From positions 1 to 64,000 of the forward strand of contig UVIF01000023.1 in the NCBI GenBank assembly GCA_900596015.1: 64,000 bases of DNA, read 5' to 3'. Each line of letters opens with the position of its first letter. The first letter of the stretch is position 1. The DNA comes from Pseudomonas viridiflava. GTDB lineage: Bacteria; Pseudomonadota; Gammaproteobacteria; Pseudomonadales; Pseudomonadaceae. The notes below the pieces were generated by a model. It was not told where the DNA came from. It searched no databases and was given only the letters and a program-made list of their open reading frames with translations. Shown piece after piece: positions 8,785 through 17,404 of the stretch. Both the position numbers and the translations under genes were made by a program.

Positions 8785-8812
8785 CCTTCTGCCCCGCACA
8801 CCGCGGCGCTTT

Positions 8813-8839
8813 CTTCGCGGCCGCTGACCGCTCCTACAG
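8813..8839. repeat. Single REP element between gloA and mtlY
   Basis: One unit CTTCGCGGCCGCTGACCGCT followed by CCTACAG, the same family as 5571 and 60431. It lies between two convergent genes and probably serves as a shared 3' structure. Confidence 0.7.
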
Positions 8840-8858
8840 ACGGGGCGTGGCACCGGGG

Positions 8859-10328
8859 CTACGCAGGGATATGCCGGCGGTAACGCTGGTAGGCGCTGTG
8901 ATAGGCCGAGACGTTGGCGGGTATGGGCTGGGTGTGACTGGTTTCATCCAGGCGCACGCAGCGTTTGCACAGCGGGGCCAGGCCCTGTGGATCCTGGCTG
9001 GCGCACCACGCCGCCTGGATCGCCGCGCCCAATGCCGCGGCTTCCGGCTGCTCGGTGCAGACCACCGGTGCGTCCATGATGTCCGCTACTATCTGTCGCC
9101 ACACCGCGCTCTTCGAGCCGCCCCCGATCAGCCGTATCACGTGGGTTTGCAGGCCGCCTGCGCGTAGCAGGTCCAGGCCATAGCGCAGGCCGAAGGTGGT
9201 GCCTTCCACCGCCGCGCGGCACAGGTTTGCCGCGCTCAGGTTATCACTGGTCAGGCCCAGCACCGAGCCGGTGGCGTGAGGCAGCGCGGGGACCCGTTCG
9301 CCATTGAGGAACGGCAACATCACAATACCTGCGGCGCCAATCGGTGCCTGTGCCACGGCCTTGTTGAATCCGCCGATGTCCAGTTGCAGCAGATCGCGCA
9401 CCGCCGTGGTGACGTTGGTCAGGTTCATGGTACAGATCAGCGGCAACCACCCTCCCGACGACGAGCAGAACGTCGCCACCGCCGGTTCGTCCAGCACGGT
9501 CGGCTGATCGCTGCAGGCGTACACCGTGCCGGAAGACCCCAGGCTCATGGTGATGACCCCGGGGTGGGTGTTATCGGTGCCGATGGCGCCCATCATATTG
9601 TCGCCGCCACCGCTGGCCACCACGGCCAGCGGGTTGATGCCCAGCCGCGCGGCAATGCCCGGACGAATCGTGCCCACCGGCTGGTGCGACTCGATCAGCG
9701 GCGGCACTGCCGCTTCCAGCCGCCCGCTTGGGTCGATCTGGCGCAGCAAGGCAAGGTCCCACTGACGCTCACGCACGTTGAAGTAACCGGTGCCCGAAGC
9801 GTCACCGTATTCGGCGCGCGCCAGCCCGGTCAGCCAGAAGTTCAGGTAGTCGTGGGGCAACAGCACGTGGGCGATGCGCTCGAATATCTGCGGATGATGC
9901 TCGCGGGTCCAGAGCAGCTTCGACACGGTGTATCCCGGCGCAATGACCAGCCCCAGGCGGTCGAGCGAGCCCTGTTCACCCCCCAACTCGGCCAGCAGGC
10001 GCTCGTTCTGCGGCGTGCTTTCAGTGTCGCACCATAGCTTGGCCGGGCGTAACGGTTGCCCGTCTGCGTCCAGCAGCACCAGGCCATGCTGCTGGCCGGA
10101 CACACCGACGCCCAGAATCTGCTGGCCATCGATGCCGGCCTGGGCCAGCGCTTGCGCGGTGGCCTGTTCGAACGCCGTGAGCCAGTCACTGGTTTCCTGC
10201 TCGCGACGTCCGTTTTCGCCGCTGATCATGTGGTGCGCGGCCGAGCCCTGGCCCAGTACCTGACCGCTGTCAGCGTCAAGGATCAGCGCCTTGGTCCCTT
10301 GCGTGCCGCAGTCGATCCCGAGGAACAT
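8859..10328 (-). CDS. mtlY: Xylulokinase of the mannitol/arabitol operon
   Basis: FGGY-family carbohydrate kinase of 489 aa that phosphorylates D-xylulose, the oxidation product of D-arabitol. Domain 1 begins with the phosphate-binding GIDCGTQGTK (residues 4-13). Residues near SGQQHGLVLLD and WCDTE bind the sugar, and the second actin-like domain carries GGDNMMGAIG and the GGGSKSAVW adenosine motif near residue 405. It is the last gene of the minus-strand mtl operon, starting 6 bp after mtlD, equivalent to mtlY of P. fluorescens. In that organism mtlZ (fructokinase) follows; here gloA follows on the other strand and no fructokinase is present. Confidence 0.93.
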   Translation of the reverse strand: MFLGIDCGTQGTKALILDADSGQVLGQGSAAHHMISGENGRREQETSDWLTAFEQATAQALAQAGIDGQQILGVGVSGQQHGLVLLDADGQPLRPAKLWCDTESTPQNERLLAELGGEQGSLDRLGLVIAPGYTVSKLLWTREHHPQIFERIAHVLLPHDYLNFWLTGLARAEYGDASGTGYFNVRERQWDLALLRQIDPSGRLEAAVPPLIESHQPVGTIRPGIAARLGINPLAVVASGGGDNMMGAIGTDNTHPGVITMSLGSSGTVYACSDQPTVLDEPAVATFCSSSGGWLPLICTMNLTNVTTAVRDLLQLDIGGFNKAVAQAPIGAAGIVMLPFLNGERVPALPHATGSVLGLTSDNLSAANLCRAAVEGTTFGLRYGLDLLRAGGLQTHVIRLIGGGSKSAVWRQIVADIMDAPVVCTEQPEAAALGAAIQAAWCASQDPQGLAPLCKRCVRLDETSHTQPIPANVSAYHSAYQRYRRHIPA

Positions 10329-10334
10329 GGCCGG

Positions 10335-11816
10335 TTACTCCTTGTGGTCCAGCAGCTGTTCCAGGGTGGCATGCACACCCCGGGTACGCAGGCTGGCGAG
10401 TTGCTGTTCGAAGGCCGCAACGAACTCGACCGAGCGTGGGATCTGCGTGCCGAAGATTTCCTCGACCCCCAGCAGCCGTTGCGTGAGCGACGCCTCGTCG
10501 GCAACCAGCGCCTGGCAGAACTCAGCGCGTGGATCTGGAATGGTGTAGTGCGTGCCGTTCTCGTCGACGCCGCCCAGGTACAGCGCCCAGGCCGCCACTA
10601 CCAGCGCCGCGCGCCGGGTGTCTTGCTGATCGAGGATGAGTCGGTTGATGGTCGGCACGGTGAACTTGGGAAACTTCGAGGAACCGTCCGAACAGACCCG
10701 TTCCAACTGGTCGGCGATGGCCTGGTTGGAGAAGCGCTCGATCAGCGTGTCCTTATAGCCTTCCAGGTCGATGCCCGGCACGGAAGCCAGTTGTGGCGTG
10801 ACGTCCAGGTCCATGTAGGCGCGGATATAGCGTACGAACAGCGGATCGTTCATGGTCTCGTGAACGAAGCGGTAACCCTTCAGGAAGCCCAGGTAGGTCA
10901 GTGCCAGGTGGCTGCCGTTGAGCAGTTTGATCTTCATTTCTTCATAGGGCGTGACATCGTCGGTGAACTGCACGCCGACCTTCTCCCAGGCGGGTCGGCC
11001 CGCGCCGAACTTGTCCTCTACTACCCATTGCACGAACGGTTCGCAGACCACCGGCCAGCTATCCTCGACGCCATGCCGTTCACTCAGCTGAGCGCGATGG
11101 GCTTGGCTGGTCATCGGCGTGATGCGGTCGACCATGGCGTTGGGAAACTGCACATGGCCAGCGATCCAATCGTGCAGCGCCGGGTCCCGCAGGGCGGCGA
11201 ACGCCAGCAGCGCCTTGCGCGCGACTGCGCCGTTGTGGGGCAGGTTGTCGCACGACATTACGGTGAACGCTTCGATGCCGGCGTCGCGTCGTTGCTGCAA
11301 CGCTGCACAGAGAAAACCGAATACCGTGGTGGGCGCCAACGGGTGAGCCAGGTCGTGCCGAATCTGCGGCAAGTGGGCCATGAATTCGCCGTTGCTGTCG
11401 TCGATGCAATAACCCCCTTCGGTGATGGTCAGCGAAACGATGCGCACCGAGGGCTCGGCCAGCTTGCCGATCAAGGCTTCGGCGCCATCTTCGGCCAGGA
11501 GCATGTCGGTGATCGCGCCGATCACCCGCACTTCGGTGTCCGGCGTGTCGCCCAGTTCCACCAGGGTGTAGTAGAAGTCCTGCTCGGCCAGGGCGTCTCG
11601 GACCTTGCGGTCTTCGCTGCGCAGGCCGGCGCCGCAGATGGCCCACTGCCGGGCGTCACCCTGGTTCATCAGGGCATCGGTGTAGAACGCCTGGTGCGCG
11701 CGGTGGAACCCACCGACACCGATGTGGACGATGCCATGCGCAAGCGTCGTCGGATCGTAGGCGGGCAACTGGATGTGCTCGGCGAGCTGGTGCAGATTCT
11801 GTCGATTGAGTTTCAT
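10335..11816 (-). CDS. mtlD: Mannitol 2-dehydrogenase
   Basis: NAD-dependent polyol-specific long-chain dehydrogenase that oxidises D-mannitol to D-fructose and D-arabitol to D-xylulose. The 493-aa protein starts MKLNRQNLHQLAEHIQLPAY, then the Rossmann motif in HIGVGGFHRAHQ (about residues 30-42) and the catalytic lysine region EEMKIKLLNGSHLALTYLG. Length equals P. fluorescens MtlD. An open extension of 20 codons upstream overlaps the mtlK end and is not homologous. It lies 13 bp after mtlK and 6 bp before mtlY, within one transcript induced through MtlR. Confidence 0.95.
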   Translation of the reverse strand: MKLNRQNLHQLAEHIQLPAYDPTTLAHGIVHIGVGGFHRAHQAFYTDALMNQGDARQWAICGAGLRSEDRKVRDALAEQDFYYTLVELGDTPDTEVRVIGAITDMLLAEDGAEALIGKLAEPSVRIVSLTITEGGYCIDDSNGEFMAHLPQIRHDLAHPLAPTTVFGFLCAALQQRRDAGIEAFTVMSCDNLPHNGAVARKALLAFAALRDPALHDWIAGHVQFPNAMVDRITPMTSQAHRAQLSERHGVEDSWPVVCEPFVQWVVEDKFGAGRPAWEKVGVQFTDDVTPYEEMKIKLLNGSHLALTYLGFLKGYRFVHETMNDPLFVRYIRAYMDLDVTPQLASVPGIDLEGYKDTLIERFSNQAIADQLERVCSDGSSKFPKFTVPTINRLILDQQDTRRAALVVAAWALYLGGVDENGTHYTIPDPRAEFCQALVADEASLTQRLLGVEEIFGTQIPRSVEFVAAFEQQLASLRTRGVHATLEQLLDHKE

Positions 11817-11829
11817 CATCGGTCCTGTA

Positions 11830-12933
11830 TCAGGCAGCGGCCTGCAGCGGCTTGGCCACGGCAATACCCTGGGCATCGAAAAGGTGGCAGTACTCGGCGT
11901 TCAGCAGCAGGTTCAGGCGTTCGCCGTACTGGCTGCGCAGATCGCCGCGGATTCGCAGGGTCAGCGGTTCCTGCGAGTCGGTAACGACGTGGCAGAAGGT
12001 ATCGCTGCCCAGGCGCTCACTGACATCGGCGGTCACCGCCAGTTGGCATTGTCCCGGCTGCGCCAGGTCGAGGTGCTCGGGGCGGATGCCCAGGGTCACC
12101 GCATCGCCGACGTTCAGCGTCTGGCTGACGCGGGGCAGGTAGATCCGGGTACCGGCATCGAGGGCAACTTCGCAGCCCTGGCCATCGACACGGCTGAGCG
12201 TGCCTTTGAGGAAACCCATCTTCGGCGTCCCGAGAAAACCGGCGACGAACAGGTTGGCCGGATGGTGGTACAGCTCCAGGGGCGCCCCCACCTGTTCGAC
12301 GCGGCCGCCGTTGAGCACCACGACCTTGTCGGCCAGGGTCATGGCTTCGACCTGATCGTGGGTGACGTAGATCATGGTGGCCTGCAGCTCCTTGTGCAGG
12401 CGCGACAGCTCCAGGCGGGTCTGCACGCGCAGGGCTGCGTCGAGGTTGGACAGTGGCTCGTCGAACAGGAAGATCTTGGGGTGACGGACGATGGCGCGCC
12501 CGATCGCCACGCGCTGGCGCTGGCCGCCTGACAATTGCTTGGGTTTGCGGTCGAGCAGGGCACCCAGTTCGAGAATGCGCGCAGCTTCGGCGACCTTGCT
12601 TTCGACTTCAGCCTTGGGCTTGCCGGCCAGGTCGAGTGCGAACGACAGGTTCTTGCGCACTGTCATGTGCGGGTAGAGGGCGTAGGTCTGGAACACCATG
12701 GCCAGGTCGCGCTTGGCCGGGGTCACTTCGGTGATGTCGCGACCGTCCAGCTCGATGGTGCCACTGCTGACTTCTTCGAGCCCGGCGATCAGGCGCAGCA
12801 GGGTCGACTTGCCGCAGCCCGACGGGCCGACGAACACCACGAATTCGCGGTCGTGCACTTCCAGGTCGATGCCCTTGATGATCTGCAGGCCTTCGAAGCC
12901 CTTCTTCAGGTTTTTTATTTTCAATGTGGCCAT
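11830..12933 (-). CDS. mtlK: Polyol ABC transporter ATP-binding protein
   Basis: A 367-aa MalK/UgpC-type ATPase that powers the MtlEFG importer. The Walker A motif GPSGCGKSTLLRL is near residues 37-49, the Q-loop follows in VFQTYALYPHMT, the signature is LSGGQRQRVAIGRA, and Walker B is IFLFDEP. A C-terminal OB/TOBE regulatory domain occupies about residues 240-360. The start MATLKIKNLKKGF at 12933 was chosen over an open extension that runs through a REP element. A 94-bp gap with that REP separates it from mtlG, the longest gap inside the operon, while mtlD follows after 13 bp. Confidence 0.94.
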   Translation of the reverse strand: MATLKIKNLKKGFEGLQIIKGIDLEVHDREFVVFVGPSGCGKSTLLRLIAGLEEVSSGTIELDGRDITEVTPAKRDLAMVFQTYALYPHMTVRKNLSFALDLAGKPKAEVESKVAEAARILELGALLDRKPKQLSGGQRQRVAIGRAIVRHPKIFLFDEPLSNLDAALRVQTRLELSRLHKELQATMIYVTHDQVEAMTLADKVVVLNGGRVEQVGAPLELYHHPANLFVAGFLGTPKMGFLKGTLSRVDGQGCEVALDAGTRIYLPRVSQTLNVGDAVTLGIRPEHLDLAQPGQCQLAVTADVSERLGSDTFCHVVTDSQEPLTLRIRGDLRSQYGERLNLLLNAEYCHLFDAQGIAVAKPLQAAA

Positions 12934-12974
12934 GGGATGGGTCCTTTGCAGAGAGGTGTTGTACGGGCGGGCGT

Positions 12975-13001
12975 CTTCGCGGGTAGAACCCGCTCCCACA
13001 G
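12975..13001. repeat. REP hairpin inside the mtl operon between mtlG and mtlK
   Basis: Read on the transcribed strand it is CTGTGGGAGCGGGTTCTACC followed by CGCGAAG, the same family as the left-edge tandem repeat. Its core GCGGGT/ACCCGC is a hairpin in the polycistronic mRNA. Such intra-operon REPs often stabilise the upstream messages for binding protein and permeases over the downstream ATPase. Confidence 0.8.
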
Positions 13002-13027
13002 GGGGGCGTCGCGCCATCGTGCATGGG

Positions 13028-13858
13028 TCATTTGACTGCCCCGAAGGACAGCCCGCGCACCAGCTGCTTCTGGCTGATCCAGCCGAAGATCAGGATCGGC
13101 GCGCAGGCCAGGGTCGACACGGCCGACAACTTGGCCCAGAACAATCCTTCCGGGCTCGAGTACGAGGCGATCAGCGCGGTCAACGGCGCGGCGCCGGAAC
13201 TGGTCAGGTTCAACGACCAGAAGGCCTCGTTCCAGCACAGGATCAACGACAGCAGCACGGTAGACGCCAAGCCACCCTTGCTGATCGGCAACAGCACCCG
13301 GAGCATTTCCTGGCCCAGCGTGGCACCGTCCAGGCGTGCCGCTTCGAGAATTTCGCGGGGAATGTCCTTGAAGTAGGTGTACACCATCCAGACCACGATC
13401 GGCAGGTTGATCAGGGTGTAGATGACGATCAGCGCGATGCGCGAATCCAGCAGCCCGGCGCCCTTGGCCAGCAGGTAAATGGGCATCAGCACGCCCACCG
13501 GCGGCAGCATCTTGGTGGAGAGCATCCACAGCAGGGTCTGCTTGGTGCGCTTGGTTTCATAGAACGCCATCGAGTAAGCGGCGGGAACGGCAATCAACAT
13601 GCACAGGGCGGTGGCACTGAAGGAAATCAGCACCGAGTTCCAGGCGAAGTGCAGGTAGTCGCTGCGTTCCTGAATGTGCAGGTAGTTTTCCAGGGTCGGC
13701 GTGAAGATGAACTGCGGCGGTGTGGCGAAGGCGTCGATCTCGGTCTTGAAGCTGGTCAGCACCATCCAGAAGATCGGGAAAAACACCAGGATCGCCACGG
13801 CCCAGGCCAGGCAGCCCAGAACCAGACTTTGCAGGCGACGCGATTGTTGAAGTGTCAT
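13028..13858 (-). CDS. mtlG: Polyol ABC transporter permease 2
   Basis: A 276-aa inner-membrane permease of the MalG type. Six hydrophobic segments are visible, beginning with SLVLGCLAWAVAILVFFPIF near the N-terminus. The EAA loop that docks on the ATPase is EILEAARLDGATLGQEMLR around residue 180. The start is MTLQQSRRLQ at 13858; the frame is open much further upstream but only by running antisense-like through mtlF. It begins 11 bp after mtlF and, with MtlF, MtlE and MtlK, forms the mannitol/arabitol/glucitol importer. Confidence 0.94.
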   Translation of the reverse strand: MTLQQSRRLQSLVLGCLAWAVAILVFFPIFWMVLTSFKTEIDAFATPPQFIFTPTLENYLHIQERSDYLHFAWNSVLISFSATALCMLIAVPAAYSMAFYETKRTKQTLLWMLSTKMLPPVGVLMPIYLLAKGAGLLDSRIALIVIYTLINLPIVVWMVYTYFKDIPREILEAARLDGATLGQEMLRVLLPISKGGLASTVLLSLILCWNEAFWSLNLTSSGAAPLTALIASYSSPEGLFWAKLSAVSTLACAPILIFGWISQKQLVRGLSFGAVK

Positions 13859-13869
13859 GGTGCAGGCCC

Positions 13870-14796
13870 TCAATTCTTGTCGGTGAGGTTTTTGCCGATC
13901 ATCCGCACCAGGATGATGGCGGCGATGTTGGCGATGACCACGGCGATCAAACCACCGGCGGAGGCCATGCCCACGTCGAACTGCACCAGCGCCTGGTTGT
14001 AGATCAAATAGGCGAGGTTGGTGGAGGCGAAACCCGGACCCCCGTTGGTGGTGGTGAAGATTTCCGCGAACACCGAGAGCAGGAAGATCGTTTCGATCAT
14101 CACCACCACGGCGATGGGTCGCGCCAGGTGCGGCAGCGTCAGGTGCCAGAAGATCGCCAGGGCGCCGGCGCCGTCGAGCCGTGCGGCTTCCTTCTGTTCC
14201 TGGTCCAGCGACTGCATGGCGGTCATCAGCAGCAAGATAGCGAATGGCAGCCATTGCCAACTGACAATGACGATGATCGAGAACAGTGGATAGTGGGCAA
14301 GCCAGTCGACCGGTTCGGCGCCGAAGAACTTCCACACGGCCGCGAGAATCCCCGACACCGGATGGAAAATCAGGTTCTTGAAGATCAGCGCGCCTACCGT
14401 GGGCATGATGAAGAACGGCGAGATGAGCATCACTCGCACGATACCTCGGCCCAGAAACTCGCTGGCTTCCAACAGTGCGGCGATCAGTACGCCGAACACC
14501 ACGCTGATCAACAGCACGCTGCCGACCAGCAGCAGGGTATTGGTGGCGCCCGGCATGAAGCCGGCGTCGGTGAGAAAGAAACTGAAATTCTCCAGCCCGA
14601 CGAACTCGTTTTCGCCGGGGTACAGCAGGTTGTAGCGGATCAGCGAGAAGTAGACGGTCATGCCCAGTGGCACGATCATCCACAGCAGCAGCAAGGCCAC
14701 CGACGGTGTGACCAGAAACCAGCCGGGGTTGGACAAGCGGCGCTTGCCCGTCACCTCAGCGGCGTCGGGCTGGGGCTTGGCAGTCGTAGTATTCAT
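13870..14796 (-). CDS. mtlF: Polyol ABC transporter permease 1
   Basis: A 308-aa MalF-type permease without the large periplasmic insertion of E. coli MalF. About six membrane helices are visible (first at PSVALLLLWMIVPLGMTVYF, residues 31-50). The EAA loop near KEAARLDGAGALAIFWHLTL contacts MtlK. The N-terminal 20 residues are polar and cytoplasmic. It follows mtlE after 60 bp and precedes mtlG by 11 bp on the same minus-strand transcript. Confidence 0.94.
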   Translation of the reverse strand: MNTTTAKPQPDAAEVTGKRRLSNPGWFLVTPSVALLLLWMIVPLGMTVYFSLIRYNLLYPGENEFVGLENFSFFLTDAGFMPGATNTLLLVGSVLLISVVFGVLIAALLEASEFLGRGIVRVMLISPFFIMPTVGALIFKNLIFHPVSGILAAVWKFFGAEPVDWLAHYPLFSIIVIVSWQWLPFAILLLMTAMQSLDQEQKEAARLDGAGALAIFWHLTLPHLARPIAVVVMIETIFLLSVFAEIFTTTNGGPGFASTNLAYLIYNQALVQFDVGMASAGGLIAVVIANIAAIILVRMIGKNLTDKN

Positions 14797-14856
14797 GGGT
14801 GCGCACCTGGTGAGCAGGGCTGCCCGCCAGGGTCGGCGGGCAGCAGGGCGAAGGTG

Positions 14857-16176
14857 TTACTGCTTGGGGTAGCCGGCGCGCTTCATGGCGCGCTCGGTGG
14901 CCGTCTGCGCGACGACCAACGCCTGGTCCGCAGTGGTCTGACCGGTCAGTGCGGCAGCGAATGCCTTGCCGACTTCGGTACCGATGGCCTGGAACTCGGG
15001 AATCGTCACCAACTGGATACCGACGTAGGGCTTGGCATCGGTTTGCTTGGGGTCAGCGACCTTCAGCGATTCCAGGGTGATATGGGCGAACGGCGCCGCC
15101 TTCAGGTACTCGTCGGTGTAGGTCGACTTGCGCGTGCCGGGCGGCACGTTGGCCACGCCGTCGGTCTTGGCGACCAGCGCTGCATATTCCTTGGAGGTTG
15201 CCCAGGCCGAAAACTGCTGCGCGGCCTGCTGGTTCTTCGAGCTGGCCGGAATGGCCAGGGCCCACGAGTACAGCCACGCCGAGCCCTTGTCGGTGGTTTC
15301 GTGGGGGGCGAAGGTGAAGCCGACACTGTCGGCGACCTTGCTTTGGGTCTTGTCCATGGTGAACGAGCCGGCAACGCTGGCGTCGACCCAGATGGCGCAT
15401 TTGCCGCTGTTGAACAGTGCCAGGTTCTCGTTGAAGCCATTGCTCGAAGCGCCGGGAGGGCCGGACTTCTTCATGTTGTCGACATAGAAGTTGAGCGCTT
15501 TCTTCCAGGCTTCGCTGTCGAACTGCGGTTTCCACTGGCTATCGAACCAACTGCCGCCGAAGCTGTTGGCGACGGTGGTGATCAACGCCATGTTCTCGCC
15601 CCAGCCAGCCTTGCCGCGCAGGCACAGGCCGTATTGGTCCTTGCTCTTGTCGGTGAGTTTTCCGGCGAATTCGGCGATCTGGGTCCAGGTCGGTTTTTCC
15701 GGCATATTGAGACCGGCCGCCTTGAACAGGTCGGTGCGGTAGTAGGTCATCGAGCTTTCGGCGTAGAACGGCAGGGCGTACAGCTGGCCCTTGACCGACA
15801 GGCCGTCGCGCACCGAAGGGAAGACATCGTCTATGTCGTAGCTGGCAGGCAGGTCTTTCATCGGTGACAGCCAACCCTTGGCGCCCCACAGCGAGGCTTC
15901 GTACATGCCGATGGTCAACACGTCGAACTGGCCGCCCTGAGTGGCGATATCGGTGGTCAGGCGCTGGCGCAGTACGTTTTCTTCCAGCACCACCCAATTG
16001 AGCTTGATGTCTGGATGCTCGGACTCGAAGGTCTTGGCCAAGCGCTGCATGCGGATCATGTCGCTGTTGTTGACGGTGGCGATGGTCAGGGTGGTGTCGG
16101 CATAGCTGTAGCCACTGATAGCCAGTGCGCCACACAGGCCGCTGGCAACGAGCAGGCGTTTGTAGTCTATCGTCAT
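14857..16176 (-). CDS. mtlE: Polyol ABC transporter substrate-binding protein
   Basis: A 439-aa periplasmic binding protein that captures mannitol, arabitol and glucitol for MtlFGK. The signal peptide MTIDYKRLLVASGLCGALAI continues to a likely cleavage in YSYA-DTTLT. The mature part is a type-1 extracellular solute-binding fold with family features such as the TYYRTDLFKAAGL segment and the W-rich C-terminal half. The start was set at the ATG 16176 because the signal peptide begins there and GAGGAA precedes it; the open frame continues 24 codons upstream without signal character. It is the first gene of the operon, 211 bp downstream of mtlR. Confidence 0.94.
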   Translation of the reverse strand: MTIDYKRLLVASGLCGALAISGYSYADTTLTIATVNNSDMIRMQRLAKTFESEHPDIKLNWVVLEENVLRQRLTTDIATQGGQFDVLTIGMYEASLWGAKGWLSPMKDLPASYDIDDVFPSVRDGLSVKGQLYALPFYAESSMTYYRTDLFKAAGLNMPEKPTWTQIAEFAGKLTDKSKDQYGLCLRGKAGWGENMALITTVANSFGGSWFDSQWKPQFDSEAWKKALNFYVDNMKKSGPPGASSNGFNENLALFNSGKCAIWVDASVAGSFTMDKTQSKVADSVGFTFAPHETTDKGSAWLYSWALAIPASSKNQQAAQQFSAWATSKEYAALVAKTDGVANVPPGTRKSTYTDEYLKAAPFAHITLESLKVADPKQTDAKPYVGIQLVTIPEFQAIGTEVGKAFAAALTGQTTADQALVVAQTATERAMKRAGYPKQ

Positions 16177-16216
16177 CTCGCATTCCTCTTCGGCACGCGG
16201 TGAGGCGGCCTTGGTT

Positions 16217-16244
16217 ATTATTCTTGTGTCTTCGTAGAGGTGAA
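16217..16244 (-). promoter_or_regulatory. Candidate sigma-70 promoter of the mtl operon
   Basis: On the minus strand TTCACC (-35) and AATAAT (-10) are separated by 16 bp, placing transcription about 35 bp before the mtlE ATG. The -35 matches only 4 of 6 bases, consistent with a promoter that needs the MtlR activator. The -10 overlaps AAGAATAATAA, which also reads as a Crc/Hfq CA motif if transcription starts further upstream. Confidence 0.35.
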
Positions 16245-16387
16245 GCACTGCCTGTGATTACAGACCCCCGCAGGCATTCTGACAAATCCCTGAGTACACC
16301 CACGCTGATACTTATTTGCACTGCACTGGCATCCGTGGCCACGCGCCAGAGGCATGCATGCAGTCACTGTGAGGTTTCGTACAGGTT

Positions 16388-17281
16388 TCAGGAGCTCGAT
16401 CGCTGCACGGCCAGACGACGATAGTGCGACGGCGTCATGCCCTTGAGTTGCTGGAAGCGGCGGTTGAAGTTGGAAATATTGTTGAAGCCCGACTCGAAGC
16501 AGACGTCCGTCACCGGTCGGTCGCCGTCGGCCAGCAGCTCGCAGGACTTGCTGATGCGCAGGCGATTGACAAACTCGACGAAGCAACGGCCGGTGGCTTG
16601 TTTGAACACCCGGGAGAAATAGGTGGGCTTCATGCCCAGGTAAGCGGCGACTTCTTCCAGGGACAGCTCGCGCGCGTAGTGGGCGAAGATGTAGTCGACC
16701 GCGCGGTTGGTGCGCTCCACGGCGTGCTCGTCGGCGTCCTGAGCCGCAGCGGTGCCCGAGAGCAGTTGGTAGTCTTCGCAGGCCGCCAGCGATTCCATGA
16801 GTATGAGGAAGTGCCCGAGGCGGCTGATGCCCTGGCTTTCGGCAATGCGCTGCATCGAAGCACCAGCCTGGGCGATGGTCCGGGCACAGCGGAACTCGAT
16901 GCCGTAACGGGCTCGTTCGAGCAGTGGCGCAAGGCTTTTGAGTTCGCTGAACACCTGGTGGCCATGGTCGAACAGCTCGTCGGTGAAATTGACCAACATG
17001 TCGCGCTTGCTCACCGACTCGTCGTTCTGCAACTGGCTGATCCAGTTATGCGGCAGATTGGGCCCGGTGAGAAACAGGCTGCCCGGATTGAAGTTGCCGA
17101 TGTAGTCGCCGACGAACACTTTGCCCGAGGTGGCGACCAGCAGGTGCAATTCGTATTCCTTGTGGAAGTGCCAGCGCACCAGTGGGCATGGAAAGCCGTG
17201 CTGGCGATAGATGATCGAGCGACCTTCGTGGTCGTCCATCAACTCGTAGGAAGGGTCGGTTATTCGCGTTGGTCGGGTCAT
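16388..17281 (-). CDS. mtlR: AraC-family activator of mannitol catabolism
   Basis: A 297-aa regulator with an N-terminal cupin sugar-sensing half (PLVRWHFHKEYELHLLVATS around residues 34-53) and a C-terminal double helix-turn-helix (LEEVAAYLGMKPTYFSRVFK, then CFESGFNNISNFNRRFQQLK near residues 255-275). It sits directly upstream of mtlE in the same direction, exactly where P. fluorescens has mtlR, and is expected to activate the operon with mannitol, arabitol or glucitol. The 211-bp gap to mtlE leaves room for its operator. About 120 bp separate it from the broken RpiR gene upstream. Confidence 0.92.
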   Translation of the reverse strand: MTRPTRITDPSYELMDDHEGRSIIYRQHGFPCPLVRWHFHKEYELHLLVATSGKVFVGDYIGNFNPGSLFLTGPNLPHNWISQLQNDESVSKRDMLVNFTDELFDHGHQVFSELKSLAPLLERARYGIEFRCARTIAQAGASMQRIAESQGISRLGHFLILMESLAACEDYQLLSGTAAAQDADEHAVERTNRAVDYIFAHYARELSLEEVAAYLGMKPTYFSRVFKQATGRCFVEFVNRLRISKSCELLADGDRPVTDVCFESGFNNISNFNRRFQQLKGMTPSHYRRLAVQRSSS

Positions 17282-17404
17282 GCCGTGGCTGCTTTTGGAG
17301 TTATGCCTATCGGAAATGCGCGCCCCAGCATAGCGGTGGACGGGCCTGTACGTCCAAGGCTGAAACGCCGGACGTCGATAAGGCCAATATTGAAGCCCCC
17401 TGGC

